Positions 1 to 8,595 of a stretch of DNA of 64,000 nucleotides are shown here, piece after piece. The stretch is taken from the NCBI RefSeq assembly GCF_004834005.1, contig NZ_STFF01000002.1, forward strand, positions 372,001-436,000, given 5' to 3'. Numbering within the stretch: position 1 is the first letter of the stretch; each line of letters begins with the position of its first letter. The notes under the pieces were generated by a model, which saw only the letters and a program-made list of their open reading frames with translations, was not told the origin of the DNA and made no database searches. The translations under genes were made by a program, and so were the position numbers. The stretch comes from Niastella caeni. GTDB lineage: Bacteria > Bacteroidota > Bacteroidia > Chitinophagales > Chitinophagaceae.

Positions 1-170
1 CGGGTGCTGGCGCCGGTGGGAATAATACCCCGGTCTACAATGGCCACGGAAAGGGTAGGATGGTTCTTTTTCAAATGCCAGGCGCACCATAAGCCTACCA
101 GGCCGCTGCCCACGATGATCACATCTTTAGGCGCATAAAAACTTTCTTTTTCCCAAATTGATATTTGCAT
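1..170 (-). CDS. FAD-dependent oxidoreductase, N-terminal fragment (cut by window edge)
   Basis: Only the first ~56 codons are inside the window; the gene runs leftward off the edge. From the ATG at 168-170 the reading frame gives a short N-terminal stretch, then a beta-strand and the dinucleotide-binding turn GSGLVG followed by a helix, and later a second strand with an acidic end (IVDRG). This is the classical Rossmann ADP-binding fold of DAO-type FAD oxidoreductases (glycine oxidase / D-amino-acid dehydrogenase group). It is divergent from the DUF4197 gene at 221. Substrate cannot be judged from the fragment. Confidence 0.75.
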   Translation of the reverse strand, partial: MQISIWEKESFYAPKDVIIVGSGLVGLWCAWHLKKNHPTLSVAIVDRGIIPTGAST

Positions 171-220
171 TTTTATAATTTTACGGCCTTAATCTTGCTT
201 AATTTAAAAGTAAACAATTG

Positions 221-955
221 ATGATGAAAAAAATTATCCAATTATTATCCTGTGTAATCCTTTTTACCGGTTGCGAAAGTACGCACCAGATCCTTAAAAC
301 ACTGGAACCCTATGCAGCGGGCGCCAATGGTCAGTTGACCAGCGGTGAAATTGCCTCCGGTTTAAAACAGGCGCTTGAAGTGGGCGCTCAGAATTCTTCC
401 AGCCAGCTCTCGGCTTTGGATGGCTTTTTTAAGAATGCTGCTATAAAAATACTGTTACCGCCCGAAGCGCAGAAAGTAGAAAAAACATTGCGTGATCTTG
501 GCATGAGCAGTCTCGTTGATAAAGCCATTTTATCAGTGAACCGGGCTGCAGAAGACGCCGCCAAATCTGCCGCGCCTATTTTTATTGATGCTATTAAAAC
601 CATGACCATCCAGGATGCGTTGGGTATTTTAAAGGGCGGTGATTTTGCCGCTACCAATTATTTGAAGTCGAAAACAACTTCGTCGTTAACAACGGCCTTT
701 AAACCGGTTATTGAAAGTTCGCTCAGTAAAGTGAATGCTACCAAATACTGGTCGGATGTGTTTAATACCTACAACAAATTTGCTACGAACAAGATCAATC
801 CCGATCTGTCGGCTTTTGTTACCGGCAAAGCCATTGATGGTATTTTTTACCAGGTAAGCCTGGAAGAACAGAAGATCCGCAAAGACCCTGTTGCGCGGGT
901 AACCGATCTGTTGAAGAAAGTGTTTGGAAGCAAGCAGGCGCAGGGAGGAAGTTGA
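221..955 (+). CDS. DUF4197 family lipoprotein
   Basis: About 244 residues. The frame opens with TTG at 218 followed by ATG ATG; I use the first ATG. A short hydrophobic signal ends in the lipobox LFTGC, so the mature protein is probably lipid-anchored in the cell envelope. The rest is the helical DUF4197 domain of unknown function, with family-typical stretches LDGFFKNAAIKILLPPEA, SAAPIF and the C-terminal EEQKIRKDP. A paralogue with an ordinary Sec signal instead of a lipobox lies at 26946-27668. Monocistronic; convergent with lpdA. Confidence 0.85.
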   Translation: MMKKIIQLLSCVILFTGCESTHQILKTLEPYAAGANGQLTSGEIASGLKQALEVGAQNSSSQLSALDGFFKNAAIKILLPPEAQKVEKTLRDLGMSSLVDKAILSVNRAAEDAAKSAAPIFIDAIKTMTIQDALGILKGGDFAATNYLKSKTTSSLTTAFKPVIESSLSKVNATKYWSDVFNTYNKFATNKINPDLSAFVTGKAIDGIFYQVSLEEQKIRKDPVARVTDLLKKVFGSKQAQGGS

Positions 956-1056
956 AATGAGAAATGAAGAATGCGTAATAAGGAATGAAAAAGGGAATAC
1001 AAGTTAAATGCAAATATTGAATATCGAATATTGAATGTTGAATAATGAATGTTGAA
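954..1056. repeat. Two heptamer arrays (AATGAGA-type and AATRTTG-type)
   Basis: 954-994 is a degenerate 7-bp array (AATGAGA, AATGAAG, AATGCGT, AATAAGG, AATGAAA) that starts at the stop codon of the DUF4197 gene. 1011-1056 is a second array with AATATTG, AATATCG, AATATTG, AATGTTG, AATAATG, AATGTTG. Together with 1057-1281 this fills the non-coding gap before lpdA; otherwise only the array and terminator at 1162-1228 are seen there. Confidence 0.8.
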
Positions 1057-1161
1057 GGAAGAGGCATGAAATATTCGATGGATGAAGGTGTTTATGATTG
1101 GTCATTAGCCAACGGAACATTTACAATTAAAAAAGAAGTACAATAAAAGCACTTCGACGCC

Positions 1162-1189
1162 GGATATTCTACATTCGATATTCGACATT
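1162..1189 (-). repeat. Heptamer array, inverted AATRTTG family
   Basis: Read on the minus strand this is AATGTCG, AATATCG, AATGTAG, AATATCC. It directly follows the lpdA terminator and is inverted relative to the array at 1011-1056. Terminator plus array reappear as a near-identical module after the phosphorylase-like gene (22192-22274). Confidence 0.75.
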
Positions 1190-1191
1190 AA

Positions 1192-1228
1192 AAAAGGATC
1201 ACCTGAAACCAGATGATCCTTTTTTATT
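1192..1228 (-). terminator. Rho-independent terminator of lpdA (bidirectional)
   Basis: Ten-base-pair stem GGATCAYCTG/CAGRTGATCC with a 4-nt loop, flanked by A-runs and T-runs on both sides. On the minus strand the single imperfect pair is a T-G wobble, so it fits lpdA best, though it may also stop readthrough from the DUF4197 gene. Confidence 0.85.
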
Positions 1229-1281
1229 TATATGCCTTAATATTTCAGACCTACCAGCTACTTACTACTAGCCACTAGCTC

Positions 1282-2685
1282 TTAGATATGGATCGCTTCG
1301 CCATAAGCTACTTCAATAGCTTCTTTAATGTTCTCACTCATGGTTGGGTGAGGATGGATGCTATCCAGTACTTCGTGGTAAGTAGTTTCCAGTTTGCGGG
1401 CAACTACAGTTTCGGCGATCATCTCAGTTACGTTGTAACCGATCATATGAGTGCCGAGCCATTCGCCGTATTTAGCGTCGAAGATCACTTTAATGAAACC
1501 TTCGTTGTGTCCGGCAGCAGAAGCTTTACCGGCAGCGCTTAACGGGAATTTACCTACTTTAATTTCATAACCGGCATCTTTAGCCTGTTTTTCTGTTAAG
1601 CCAACAGAAGCAATTTCAGGTGTGCAATAAGTACAGCCTGGTACGTTGCCGTAATCGAGCGCTTCTGGTTGGTGGTTGTATTTCTTTTCACCGTAGGCAA
1701 TGCTTTCTACGCAAATGATACCTTCTTTAGATGCCACGTGCGCCAAAGCTTGTCCGGGTACGCAATCGCCAATAGCGTATACGCCCTGTACGTTGGTTTT
1801 ATAATATTTGTCTACAGCAATTTTACCTTTTTCTGTTTTTACACCGAGTTCTTCCAGGCCAATACCTTCAATGTTAGCAGCTACACCTACAGCGCTCAAT
1901 ACCACATCTGCTTCGAGGGTAACTTCACCATCTTTGGTTTTTACTTTGGCTTTAACGCCGTTTCCGCCGGTATCAACGCTGGTAACTTCAGAGCTGGTCA
2001 TGATCTCGATGCCATTCTTCTTGAAGTTCTTTGCCAGTTCTTTTGAAATTTCTTCATCTTCTACCGGTACAATGCGGTCCATGAACTCAACGATGGTCAC
2101 TTTGGTGCCCAGGGTGGCATAGAAATAACCGAATTCAACACCAATGGCGCCACTACCTACCACGATCATGCTCTTGGGTTGCTGGGGCAACACCATTGCT
2201 TCGCGATAACCAATGATCTTTTTGCCATCTATTTTCAGGCTGGGCAATTCGCGGCTGCGTCCGCCGGTTGCCAGAATGATATGCTTTGCTTCAACGATCT
2301 GTGTTTTGCCGTCGGCGCTTTTCACTTCGATCTGACCTTTAGCTTTCAGTTTTCCAAAGCCCATGATCACATCGATCTTGTTCTTCTTCATCAAAAAGGT
2401 AACGCCTTTGCTCATCTTGTCGGCTACACCGCGGCTGCGTTTAATTACTGCCGAAAAATCAGCTGTACCGCTGGCTTCAATGCCATAATCTTTAGAATGC
2501 TTAATGTATTCAAAAACCTGGGCGCTTTTCAGCAGGGCTTTGGTGGGAATACAGCCCCAGTTCAAACAAATACCACCCAAACTTTCTTTTTCAATAACAG
2601 CGGTTTTGAATCCCAGTTGAGATGCCCGGATAGCTGCCACATATCCGCCGGGGCCGCTTCCGAGAACTACTACGTCGTATGCCAT
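1282..2685 (-). CDS. lpdA: Dihydrolipoyl dehydrogenase (E3)
   Basis: 467 residues, normal length for the family. It reoxidises dihydrolipoyl groups of 2-oxoacid dehydrogenase complexes, passing electrons to NAD+ through FAD and a redox disulfide. Visible landmarks are the N-terminal FAD turn GSGPGG (residues 9-14), the redox-active pair C40/C45 in CLNWGC, the NAD-binding turn GSGAIG in the middle, the FAD motif AIGD near residue 310, and the C-terminal active-site HPHPTMSE with the catalytic His-Glu pair. Single gene, terminated by the hairpin at 1192-1228; no E1/E2 genes are adjacent. Confidence 0.96.
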   Translation of the reverse strand: MAYDVVVLGSGPGGYVAAIRASQLGFKTAVIEKESLGGICLNWGCIPTKALLKSAQVFEYIKHSKDYGIEASGTADFSAVIKRSRGVADKMSKGVTFLMKKNKIDVIMGFGKLKAKGQIEVKSADGKTQIVEAKHIILATGGRSRELPSLKIDGKKIIGYREAMVLPQQPKSMIVVGSGAIGVEFGYFYATLGTKVTIVEFMDRIVPVEDEEISKELAKNFKKNGIEIMTSSEVTSVDTGGNGVKAKVKTKDGEVTLEADVVLSAVGVAANIEGIGLEELGVKTEKGKIAVDKYYKTNVQGVYAIGDCVPGQALAHVASKEGIICVESIAYGEKKYNHQPEALDYGNVPGCTYCTPEIASVGLTEKQAKDAGYEIKVGKFPLSAAGKASAAGHNEGFIKVIFDAKYGEWLGTHMIGYNVTEMIAETVVARKLETTYHEVLDSIHPHPTMSENIKEAIEVAYGEAIHI

Positions 2686-2688
2686 TTC

Positions 2689-2727
2689 GAATTACGATTT
2701 TAGATTTTACGATTTTTCTGATTCTTC
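2689..2727. repeat. Heptamer-like array upstream of lpdA
   Basis: Degenerate GATTTTA / CGATTTT units immediately upstream of the lpdA start codon. The rest of the gap up to 2982 is AT-rich with no convincing gene. Confidence 0.45.
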
Positions 2728-2982
2728 CGGCAGTATTCTATTACTGACTTTCTTTATCACTTTCTAATAAAGACCTGCGAAGCTACTCGAAAATGAGAAA
2801 AGAGCAAAAAAAAGGGGACTATTGCAAGGCAGGAGCTTTTGTAATAATTTTTATTGTGTTACATATTCTTTTTTTTTACACAGCCCTCAAAAAAATAGTT
2901 AATAACCACTTATGGTTCGGGCAGATTGGTTCAATTCATTACCTTCATCCTGTCCCGCTATCCGGGATTAACAACCCCCGCT

Positions 2983-4119
2983 ATGAAAAAGTTTTTTCGA
3001 GTTATTGTAGCCATTTTGTTGTTGATAATTGTAGTTTTTAGTGCATATGCAGTTGTTTCGGGCAAAACGTATTTGTTTGAGGCCGTATGGTACAACTTTG
3101 CCGATATTGACGATTATAAAAAATTCACCAATAATACGGTGGTCACCGGTGAAGCGCAGCCCTGGCAAATGGCTGCCGACTACAACAAAAACCCATTGCC
3201 GGTTGAGCTGAAAAAAATGCTCGAAGACCTGGAAACCATTGCTGTGCTTGCTATTAAAAATGATTCAATTTTGTATGAGTATTACTGGGATGGGTACAGC
3301 GATTCTTCTTTGTCAGGTTCTTTTTCCATGGCCAAAAGCATTACCAGCCTGCTGATCGGCGCCGCTGTTAAAGAAGGAAAAATACATTCCATACAGGACC
3401 CGGTGGGGAATTACCTGCCCGAATTCAAAACAGGCGAGAAAGCCAAAGTGCGCATCATTGATGTACTTACCATGAGCAGCGGCAGTAACTGGGATGAATC
3501 GTATGGCAATCCATTCTCTGTTACTACTGAATTATATTACGGACATCATGCATATAAAACGGCCGTAAACGTTTCGATCATTCACCCCCCCGGAACGGTG
3601 CACTATTACAAATCGGGCGATACGCAGTTGTTGGGACTGATATTGGAGAAAGCAACCGGTAAATCGCTCAGCGCATATGCCTCGGAAAAGTTGTGGCAGC
3701 CCATGGGCGCCGAGCACGCGGCATTATGGAGCACCGACCATATTGGCGGGGACGAAAAAGCCTACTGTTGTTTTAATTCCAACGCCCGTGATTTTGCCCG
3801 CCTGGGCCAGTTGATGCTGGATAGTGGCCGGTGGAAGGGCAACGAAATAATTCCCATGGATTATTACCTGCAATCTATAAAGCCCTGTATGATACCCGAT
3901 ACAAACGGTGAGCGCTGCATGTATTATGGGTATCAGTGGTGGATCATTCCCAGCCGCCCGGAAATCTTCTATGCCCGGGGTATTTTGGGCCAGTACGTCA
4001 TCGTTATTCCTTCCAAAAAAACAGTTATAGTACGGCTTGGTAAAAAGCGGGCCGAAAAAGGCATCGACAACGCGCCAGCCGAGGTAGATGCGCTTATTAA
4101 CTGGGGCATGCGGTTATAA
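2983..4119 (+). CDS. Serine hydrolase, beta-lactamase/penicillin-binding class C fold
   Basis: 378 residues from the ATG at 2983. This start removes a 19-residue upstream extension and places a clean membrane segment (KKFFRVIVAILLLIIVVFSAY) at the N-terminus, so the protein is exported or membrane-anchored. The class C/EstB-type hydrolase fold is shown by the nucleophile motif S115-M-A-K118 and by the second motif Y209-K-S211. Such enzymes cleave or transfer on esters, amides or D-amino-acid peptides; the substrate cannot be told here. Monocistronic, followed by a paired heptamer element. Confidence 0.85.
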   Translation: MKKFFRVIVAILLLIIVVFSAYAVVSGKTYLFEAVWYNFADIDDYKKFTNNTVVTGEAQPWQMAADYNKNPLPVELKKMLEDLETIAVLAIKNDSILYEYYWDGYSDSSLSGSFSMAKSITSLLIGAAVKEGKIHSIQDPVGNYLPEFKTGEKAKVRIIDVLTMSSGSNWDESYGNPFSVTTELYYGHHAYKTAVNVSIIHPPGTVHYYKSGDTQLLGLILEKATGKSLSAYASEKLWQPMGAEHAALWSTDHIGGDEKAYCCFNSNARDFARLGQLMLDSGRWKGNEIIPMDYYLQSIKPCMIPDTNGERCMYYGYQWWIIPSRPEIFYARGILGQYVIVIPSKKTVIVRLGKKRAEKGIDNAPAEVDALINWGMRL

Positions 4120-4147
4120 ATGGAGGCGTCCTGTTTCATAGGTATCA

Positions 4148-4295
4148 GTTTATGGTTTGTAGTTTATGGTTTGTGGTTGCTTACTTTGCGGCCGCCTGAA
4201 CAGGTTTTAACTGTCTGATTTTCGGACAGTAAGCAATTGTTAAACCTTTCAAAGGGGCGGCAATAACCTCAAACCACAAACCATAAACAACAAAC
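4148..4295. repeat. Paired GTTTRTG heptamer element, copy 1
   Basis: Left arm 4148-4180 reads GTTTATG GTTTGTA GTTTATG GTTTGTG GTTGC. Right arm 4265-4295 is its approximate reverse complement. The 84-bp centre is unrelated to the centres of copies 2 and 3. The right arm ends nine bases before the -7 box of bshB1. Confidence 0.85.
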
Positions 4296-4303
4296 TCTTT
4301 TCA

Positions 4304-4311
4304 TACCTTTG
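4304..4311 (+). promoter_or_regulatory. Putative Bacteroidota -7 element for bshB1
   Basis: TACCTTTG matches the TAnnTTTG consensus and lies 16 bases before the bshB1 ATG, so the 5' leader would be very short. No TTG -33 element is visible at the usual distance; that position is inside the heptamer array. Confidence 0.45.
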
Positions 4312-4327
4312 CGGCTCAATTTTAACT

Positions 4328-5065
4328 ATGAAACTGGATTTACTGGCCATTGGGGTACATCCTGATGATGTGGAACTGAGCTGTTCTGGTACAATTCTCA
4401 ATGAAATAAAGAGAGGCAAAAAAGCTGGTATTCTCGACCTCACACAAGGGGAACTAGGTACCCGTGGAACTATTGAGACCCGGTACGCCGAGGCTGCCAA
4501 GGCTGCTGAAATTATGGGAGTGCATGTGCGTGCCAACCTGAAAATGCGGGATGGCTTTTTTCGCAATGACGAGGCGCATCAAATGCAACTGATACAGGCC
4601 ATCAGGAAGTACCAGCCTGAAATTGTGCTGGCTAATGCCCTGGAAGACCGTCATCCTGATCATGGCCGTGCAGGTCAACTGATCTCAACGGCTTGTTTTT
4701 TATCGGGCCTGGCAAAAATTGAAACTACCGACGAGAGTGGAAAGCCTCAACAAAAGTGGCGACCCAAATATGTGTTACATTATCTGCAGGATTGGTATCA
4801 TGAACCCGATCTGCTGATAGACATTACCGATGTTTTTGAACAGCGGATGAAAGCTATTGAAGCCTATACGACGCAGTTCTATAATCCCGAGAATGGGCAT
4901 AATGGTCCACAAACCTATATTTCATCCCCTGATTTCCTGGATAGTATAACCGGACGCGCCCGCATGATGGGGAAGCGTATTGGCGTGAAATATGCGGAAG
5001 GATTTATTTGTGAGAAGAAGATAGGTGTCAGAAATCTGGATGCCTTGTTACAGGTTGAGACATAG
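4328..5065 (+). CDS. bshB1: Bacillithiol biosynthesis deacetylase BshB1 (GlcNAc-malate deacetylase)
   Basis: 245 residues, LmbE/PIG-L zinc deacetylase family. It removes the acetyl group from N-acetylglucosaminyl-malate in bacillithiol synthesis. The zinc site is shown by H11-P-D-D14 at the N-terminus and by the second metal/catalytic motif HPDH. The stretches TQGELGTRGT and KMRDGFF, and the C-terminal GVKYAEGF, are typical of the BshB1 branch rather than of mycothiol MshB. bshA and bshC are not in this window. Single gene between repeat-filled gaps. Confidence 0.93.
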   Translation: MKLDLLAIGVHPDDVELSCSGTILNEIKRGKKAGILDLTQGELGTRGTIETRYAEAAKAAEIMGVHVRANLKMRDGFFRNDEAHQMQLIQAIRKYQPEIVLANALEDRHPDHGRAGQLISTACFLSGLAKIETTDESGKPQQKWRPKYVLHYLQDWYHEPDLLIDITDVFEQRMKAIEAYTTQFYNPENGHNGPQTYISSPDFLDSITGRARMMGKRIGVKYAEGFICEKKIGVRNLDALLQVET

Positions 5066-5078
5066 TGAATGCAAGGGA

Positions 5079-5213
5079 CTGCTAAACGCGGAACGCTGAA
5101 GGCTAAAAGCAGAAGTGAACAATACATAGATTGTATTTGTATTTAGCGTTAAGCGTTGCGCATTTAGTGTTCAGCCTGTTCGGGAACTTTGAACTTAAAA
5201 CTAAGAACTAAAA
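5079..5213. repeat. Inverted pair of heptamer arrays plus a third array
   Basis: 5079-5117 (GCTAAAC/GAACGCT/GAAGGCT type) and 5139-5176 (TTAGCGT TAAGCGT TGCGCAT TTAGTGT TCAGCC) are inverted relative to each other and could fold into a long hairpin. A further array (GAACTTT GAACTTA AAACTAA GAACTAA) at 5182-5213 runs straight into the aguB start codon. Confidence 0.75.
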
Positions 5214-6089
5214 ATGAGTAAAGTAAAAATAGGGATGGTGCAAATGAGCTGCACCAACAACAAAGAAGCTAACCTGCAAAAAGCGATCACGAAGGTACGT
5301 GATGCTGCTGCCAAAGGCGCGCAGATCGTTTGCCTGCAGGAATTGTTCACTTCGCTGTATTTCTGCGATGTGGAAGATTATGACAACTTCAGGTTGGCTG
5401 AACCGATCCCCGGTCCATCTACCGACGCATTGAGTAAAGTAGCTGCCGAAACAGGTGTGGTGATCATTGCTTCCTTGTTTGAAAAAAGAACACAGGGTAT
5501 TTATCACAATACCACCGCTGTGCTCGATGCCGATGGTACGTACCTTGGTAAATACCGTAAAATGCATATTCCCGATGATCCGGCGTATTATGAGAAATTC
5601 TATTTCACGCCCGGTGATTTAGGGTACAAAGTATTTAAGACAAGATTTGCTACCATAGGGGTGCTGATCTGCTGGGACCAATGGTATCCTGAAGCAGCGC
5701 GTATCACTACACTGATGGGGGCTGAAATATTATTCTACCCAACGGCTATCGGCTGGGCTACCTCGCAGGATGATGCTACCAATACCGAGCAATACAATGC
5801 CTGGCAAACCATACAACGGGGTCATGCCGTTGCCAATGGCGTGCATGTGGTGGGCGTGAATAGGGTAGGGTTAGAACAAAATGGCGCCATGAAATTCTGG
5901 GGCGGTTCCTTTGTGAGCAATCCGTTCGGCAGCATTTTATACCAGGCTTCGCACGACCAGGAAGAAGTGCATGTGATGGAACTGGATACCAATTTAAGTG
6001 ATCGTTATCGCACCCACTGGCCGTTTTTGCGCGATCGTAGAATTGATTCTTACCAGCCTATTACCAAAAGATTTATAGACGAAGAATAG
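5214..6089 (+). CDS. aguB: N-carbamoylputrescine amidase
   Basis: 291 residues, nitrilase/carbon-nitrogen hydrolase superfamily. It converts N-carbamoylputrescine to putrescine, CO2 and ammonia, the last step of the agmatine route. The Glu-Lys-Cys triad is visible as E in CLQELF, K in YRKMHIP and C in LICWDQWYPEA. The remainder (ATSQDDATNTEQYNAWQ, RTHWPFLRDRR) matches the AguB branch closely. Agmatine deiminase follows 97 bp downstream on the same strand, which fixes the pathway. Confidence 0.95.
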   Translation: MSKVKIGMVQMSCTNNKEANLQKAITKVRDAAAKGAQIVCLQELFTSLYFCDVEDYDNFRLAEPIPGPSTDALSKVAAETGVVIIASLFEKRTQGIYHNTTAVLDADGTYLGKYRKMHIPDDPAYYEKFYFTPGDLGYKVFKTRFATIGVLICWDQWYPEAARITTLMGAEILFYPTAIGWATSQDDATNTEQYNAWQTIQRGHAVANGVHVVGVNRVGLEQNGAMKFWGGSFVSNPFGSILYQASHDQEEVHVMELDTNLSDRYRTHWPFLRDRRIDSYQPITKRFIDEE

Positions 6090-6185
6090 TTATTCAGTTA
6101 TTAAGTTATGAGTTGTTTAGTTTCAAATTCAGGAACTGAACTTAATAACTTACGAACTAAATAACTAATAAACTCAAGAACTAAG
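6088..6185. repeat. Inverted array pair between aguB and aguA
   Basis: Degenerate AGTTATT-type units (6088-6125) face their inverted form AATAACT/GAACTAA (6130-6185), filling nearly the whole 97-bp spacer. A transcript across both genes would carry a long imperfect AT-rich hairpin here. Confidence 0.7.
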
Positions 6186-6186
6186 A

Positions 6187-7257
6187 ATGGCATCTTTTCA
6201 ACTTCCAGATTCACCTACACCTAAAGAATTAGGATATTATTTTCCAGCAGAATTTGCGCCGCATACAGCCACCTGGCTCAGCTGGCCTCATAAGGAAGCT
6301 TCATGGCCCGGAAAGATTGAAAGCATTTATCCTAATTACAGTCAGTTCATAAAAGAGGTGGCCGTTGGTGAAAAAGTGTGCATCAATGTGGTTGATGAAG
6401 CCATGAAAGCATTTGCGCTGAAATGTCTCACCGGGGCGGGCGTTAAAATGCAAAACATCCAGTTCTTTATTCATCCTACGAACGATGCCTGGTGCCGCGA
6501 TCATGGTCCGGCGTTTTTGATAAACCCCAACGCAGACATTAAAAAAGTAATTGTTGACTGGGGTTACAACGCGTGGGGTAATAAATATCCGCCCTTCGAT
6601 TTAGATGATGTAATCCCTACTTTAATAGGTAAGCACTATAATATTCCTGTGTACCATCCTGGTATTGTGATGGAAGGCGGCTCCGTTGAATTTAACGGGC
6701 AGGGCACTTTGCTGACTTCTACCGCGTGTTTATTAAATCCTAACCGCAACCCGCACCTGAACCAGCAGCAGATTGAAGAATATCTGTATCAATATTATGG
6801 TGTAGAGCAGATATTATGGGTTGATGAAGGAATTATTGGCGACGATACAGATGGTCATATTGACGATACGGTTCGTTTTGTGAATGCCAATACCGTATTG
6901 ACGGTGGTAGAAGAAAATAAACAGGATGAGAATTACGAATTGCTGCAACACAACCTGCGTCAACTGCAACAAATGCGGTTGTTAAACGGACAGCAACTGA
7001 ATATTATTGAATTACCTATGCCTGATGCAGTGGTATATGACGACCAGCGGCTACCGGCTTCTTACGCTAATTTTTATATTGCCAATGCGGCGGTCATCGT
7101 TCCTACCTATCGGTGTGCTCAGGATGATAAAGCCTTACAGATCATTCAGCAATGTTTTCCCGATCGTAAAGTAATTGGTATCGACTCTACTGATATCATT
7201 TGGGGATTGGGCAGTTTTCATTGTTTGAGCCAGCAGGAGCCTTCGGTGTTGGGGTGA
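6187..7257 (+). CDS. aguA: Agmatine deiminase
   Basis: 356 residues, PAD-Porph type of the guanidino-group-modifying superfamily. It hydrolyses agmatine to N-carbamoylputrescine. Visible family features are the N-terminal EFAPHTATWLSWPH, the substrate loop NDAWCRDHGPAF, the EGGSVEFNGQGT segment, DGHIDD, and the catalytic cysteine near the C-terminus in GSFHC (residue ~349). With aguB it forms an arginine-decarboxylase-dependent putrescine pathway; the decarboxylase is not in this window. Confidence 0.95.
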   Translation: MASFQLPDSPTPKELGYYFPAEFAPHTATWLSWPHKEASWPGKIESIYPNYSQFIKEVAVGEKVCINVVDEAMKAFALKCLTGAGVKMQNIQFFIHPTNDAWCRDHGPAFLINPNADIKKVIVDWGYNAWGNKYPPFDLDDVIPTLIGKHYNIPVYHPGIVMEGGSVEFNGQGTLLTSTACLLNPNRNPHLNQQQIEEYLYQYYGVEQILWVDEGIIGDDTDGHIDDTVRFVNANTVLTVVEENKQDENYELLQHNLRQLQQMRLLNGQQLNIIELPMPDAVVYDDQRLPASYANFYIANAAVIVPTYRCAQDDKALQIIQQCFPDRKVIGIDSTDIIWGLGSFHCLSQQEPSVLG

Positions 7258-7326
7258 ATGTGAAAGCCTAAGTCAGCGAAGAAACCTTCCTGAAAAGAAT
7301 TCGTAAATGATCAATAAAAGATACAG

Positions 7327-7351
7327 GCTGCACATAACGTGCAGCTTTTTT
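7327..7351 (+). terminator. Terminator after aguA
   Basis: Perfect 7-bp stem GCTGCAC/GTGCAGC with a 5-nt loop followed by six T residues. It lies between convergent aguA and the threonine synthase gene. Confidence 0.85.
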
Positions 7352-7353
7352 AT

Positions 7354-8529
7354 TTAAAGAATGTTCTCCAGATATTTATAACCCGAACCAGTATTGAGTA
7401 GTAGTATCTTTTCCGCCCGTTGAACAATACCGTCCTGCACCAGTTGTAATAACGCTTTCCATAACGCGCCGCCTTCGGGGGCAATGATCAATCCTTCTTT
7501 GCGGGCAATTTCTTTTACCGCGTTCACCATATCGGCATCACTTACGGCCAGTGGCTGGCCTTTCGATTCGCGCAATACTTTCAACATCATATCTTCAGCA
7601 AAAGGATTAGGCACTGCCAGCCCATTGGCCAAAGAAGGCCGTCCCACATAATTTTTGGCATTGGGTTGTAAGCCCTTCCAGGTTTGCACCACGGGTTTGC
7701 AGTTCTCTGCTTGAATGGCAAACAGGCGCGGCAGTTTTTCGCCTATCCAGCCCATCTGTTGCATTTCCTGAAATGCCTTCCACATCCCGATCAATCCGGT
7801 ACCGCCGCCGGTAGGGTAGAGGATAACATCGGGCACCGTCCAGTTGAGTTGTTCGGCTATTTCATAGCCCATGGTCTTTTTCCCTTCCAGCCGGTACGGC
7901 TCTTTCATGGTGGAAATATCAAAACAATGTATTGATTCTTTCAACTGCGCCACTTTTTTAGCACAATCGCTGATGAGCCCATCTACCAGTATCAGTTCAG
8001 CGCCGTACAATTCACATTCATCTTTAAATACCTGTGGTGTGTGGCGTGGCATTACAACAACCGCTTTTATGCCTGCTTTGGCGCAATAGGCTGCCATGGC
8101 GCCACCGGCATTGCCTGCGGTGGGAATGATGCAGGTCTGTACTCCGAATTCTTTTGCTTTTGACACCGCGGCGCTTAATCCTCTTGCTTTAAAAGAACCG
8201 GTGGGGTTCTTTGATTCGTCTTTCAGGATCAGGTTCGGCAGTTCATACGCCGCCTGTAACCGTTTTAGTTCGACGATGGGCGTCATACCTTCGCCAAGGC
8301 TCACAATATTTTCTTCTTCAAAAACGGGTAATACTTCTTTATAACGCCACATGGTAGCAGGCTGGTTATGCAGTACCGTTTTAGCCGGGGCTTCTGCTAA
8401 ATTATATTGCGCAACAAGCGGTTGTCGGCAGCAGGTAGAAAATGATTGTAGTTCAAAGGCGCTGTATACTTGTCCGCATTGGGAACAAGCCAGTTGTGAT
8501 AACGAGGTAATTGGTTGTATGATATTCAT
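7354..8529 (-). CDS. thrC: Threonine synthase (pyridoxal-phosphate enzyme, zinc-ribbon form)
   Basis: 391 residues from the ATG at 8527-8529; the longer frame begins with TTG and adds ten non-conserved residues. It is a fold-type II PLP enzyme converting O-phosphohomoserine to threonine. The N-terminus carries a small Cys cluster (CSQC, then CC) like archaeal-type threonine synthases. The PLP lysine is in NPTGSFKARG, the phosphate-binding glycine loop is PTGGGTG, and EGG and NTGSG lie near the C-terminus. It is downstream of and co-oriented with a LysR regulator (66 bp gap). A related threonine dehydratase-like activity cannot be excluded. Confidence 0.82.
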   Translation of the reverse strand: MNIIQPITSLSQLACSQCGQVYSAFELQSFSTCCRQPLVAQYNLAEAPAKTVLHNQPATMWRYKEVLPVFEEENIVSLGEGMTPIVELKRLQAAYELPNLILKDESKNPTGSFKARGLSAAVSKAKEFGVQTCIIPTAGNAGGAMAAYCAKAGIKAVVVMPRHTPQVFKDECELYGAELILVDGLISDCAKKVAQLKESIHCFDISTMKEPYRLEGKKTMGYEIAEQLNWTVPDVILYPTGGGTGLIGMWKAFQEMQQMGWIGEKLPRLFAIQAENCKPVVQTWKGLQPNAKNYVGRPSLANGLAVPNPFAEDMMLKVLRESKGQPLAVSDADMVNAVKEIARKEGLIIAPEGGALWKALLQLVQDGIVQRAEKILLLNTGSGYKYLENIL

Positions 8530-8595
8530 TGCACTGATATGACACAATAAATGTAACAACCTGCTGCAAGGAGAACGATACCGTTTGCTTATACG

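Noticed and set aside
2793..3041. 82-residue + strand ORF overlapping the start of the serine hydrolase
   Set aside because: Low-complexity, no homology signal, and it overlaps the well-supported gene in another frame.
4148..4295. Insertion sequence or MITE with terminal inverted repeats
   Set aside because: No transposase, no target-site duplication seen, and the internal sequence is not shared among the three copies.
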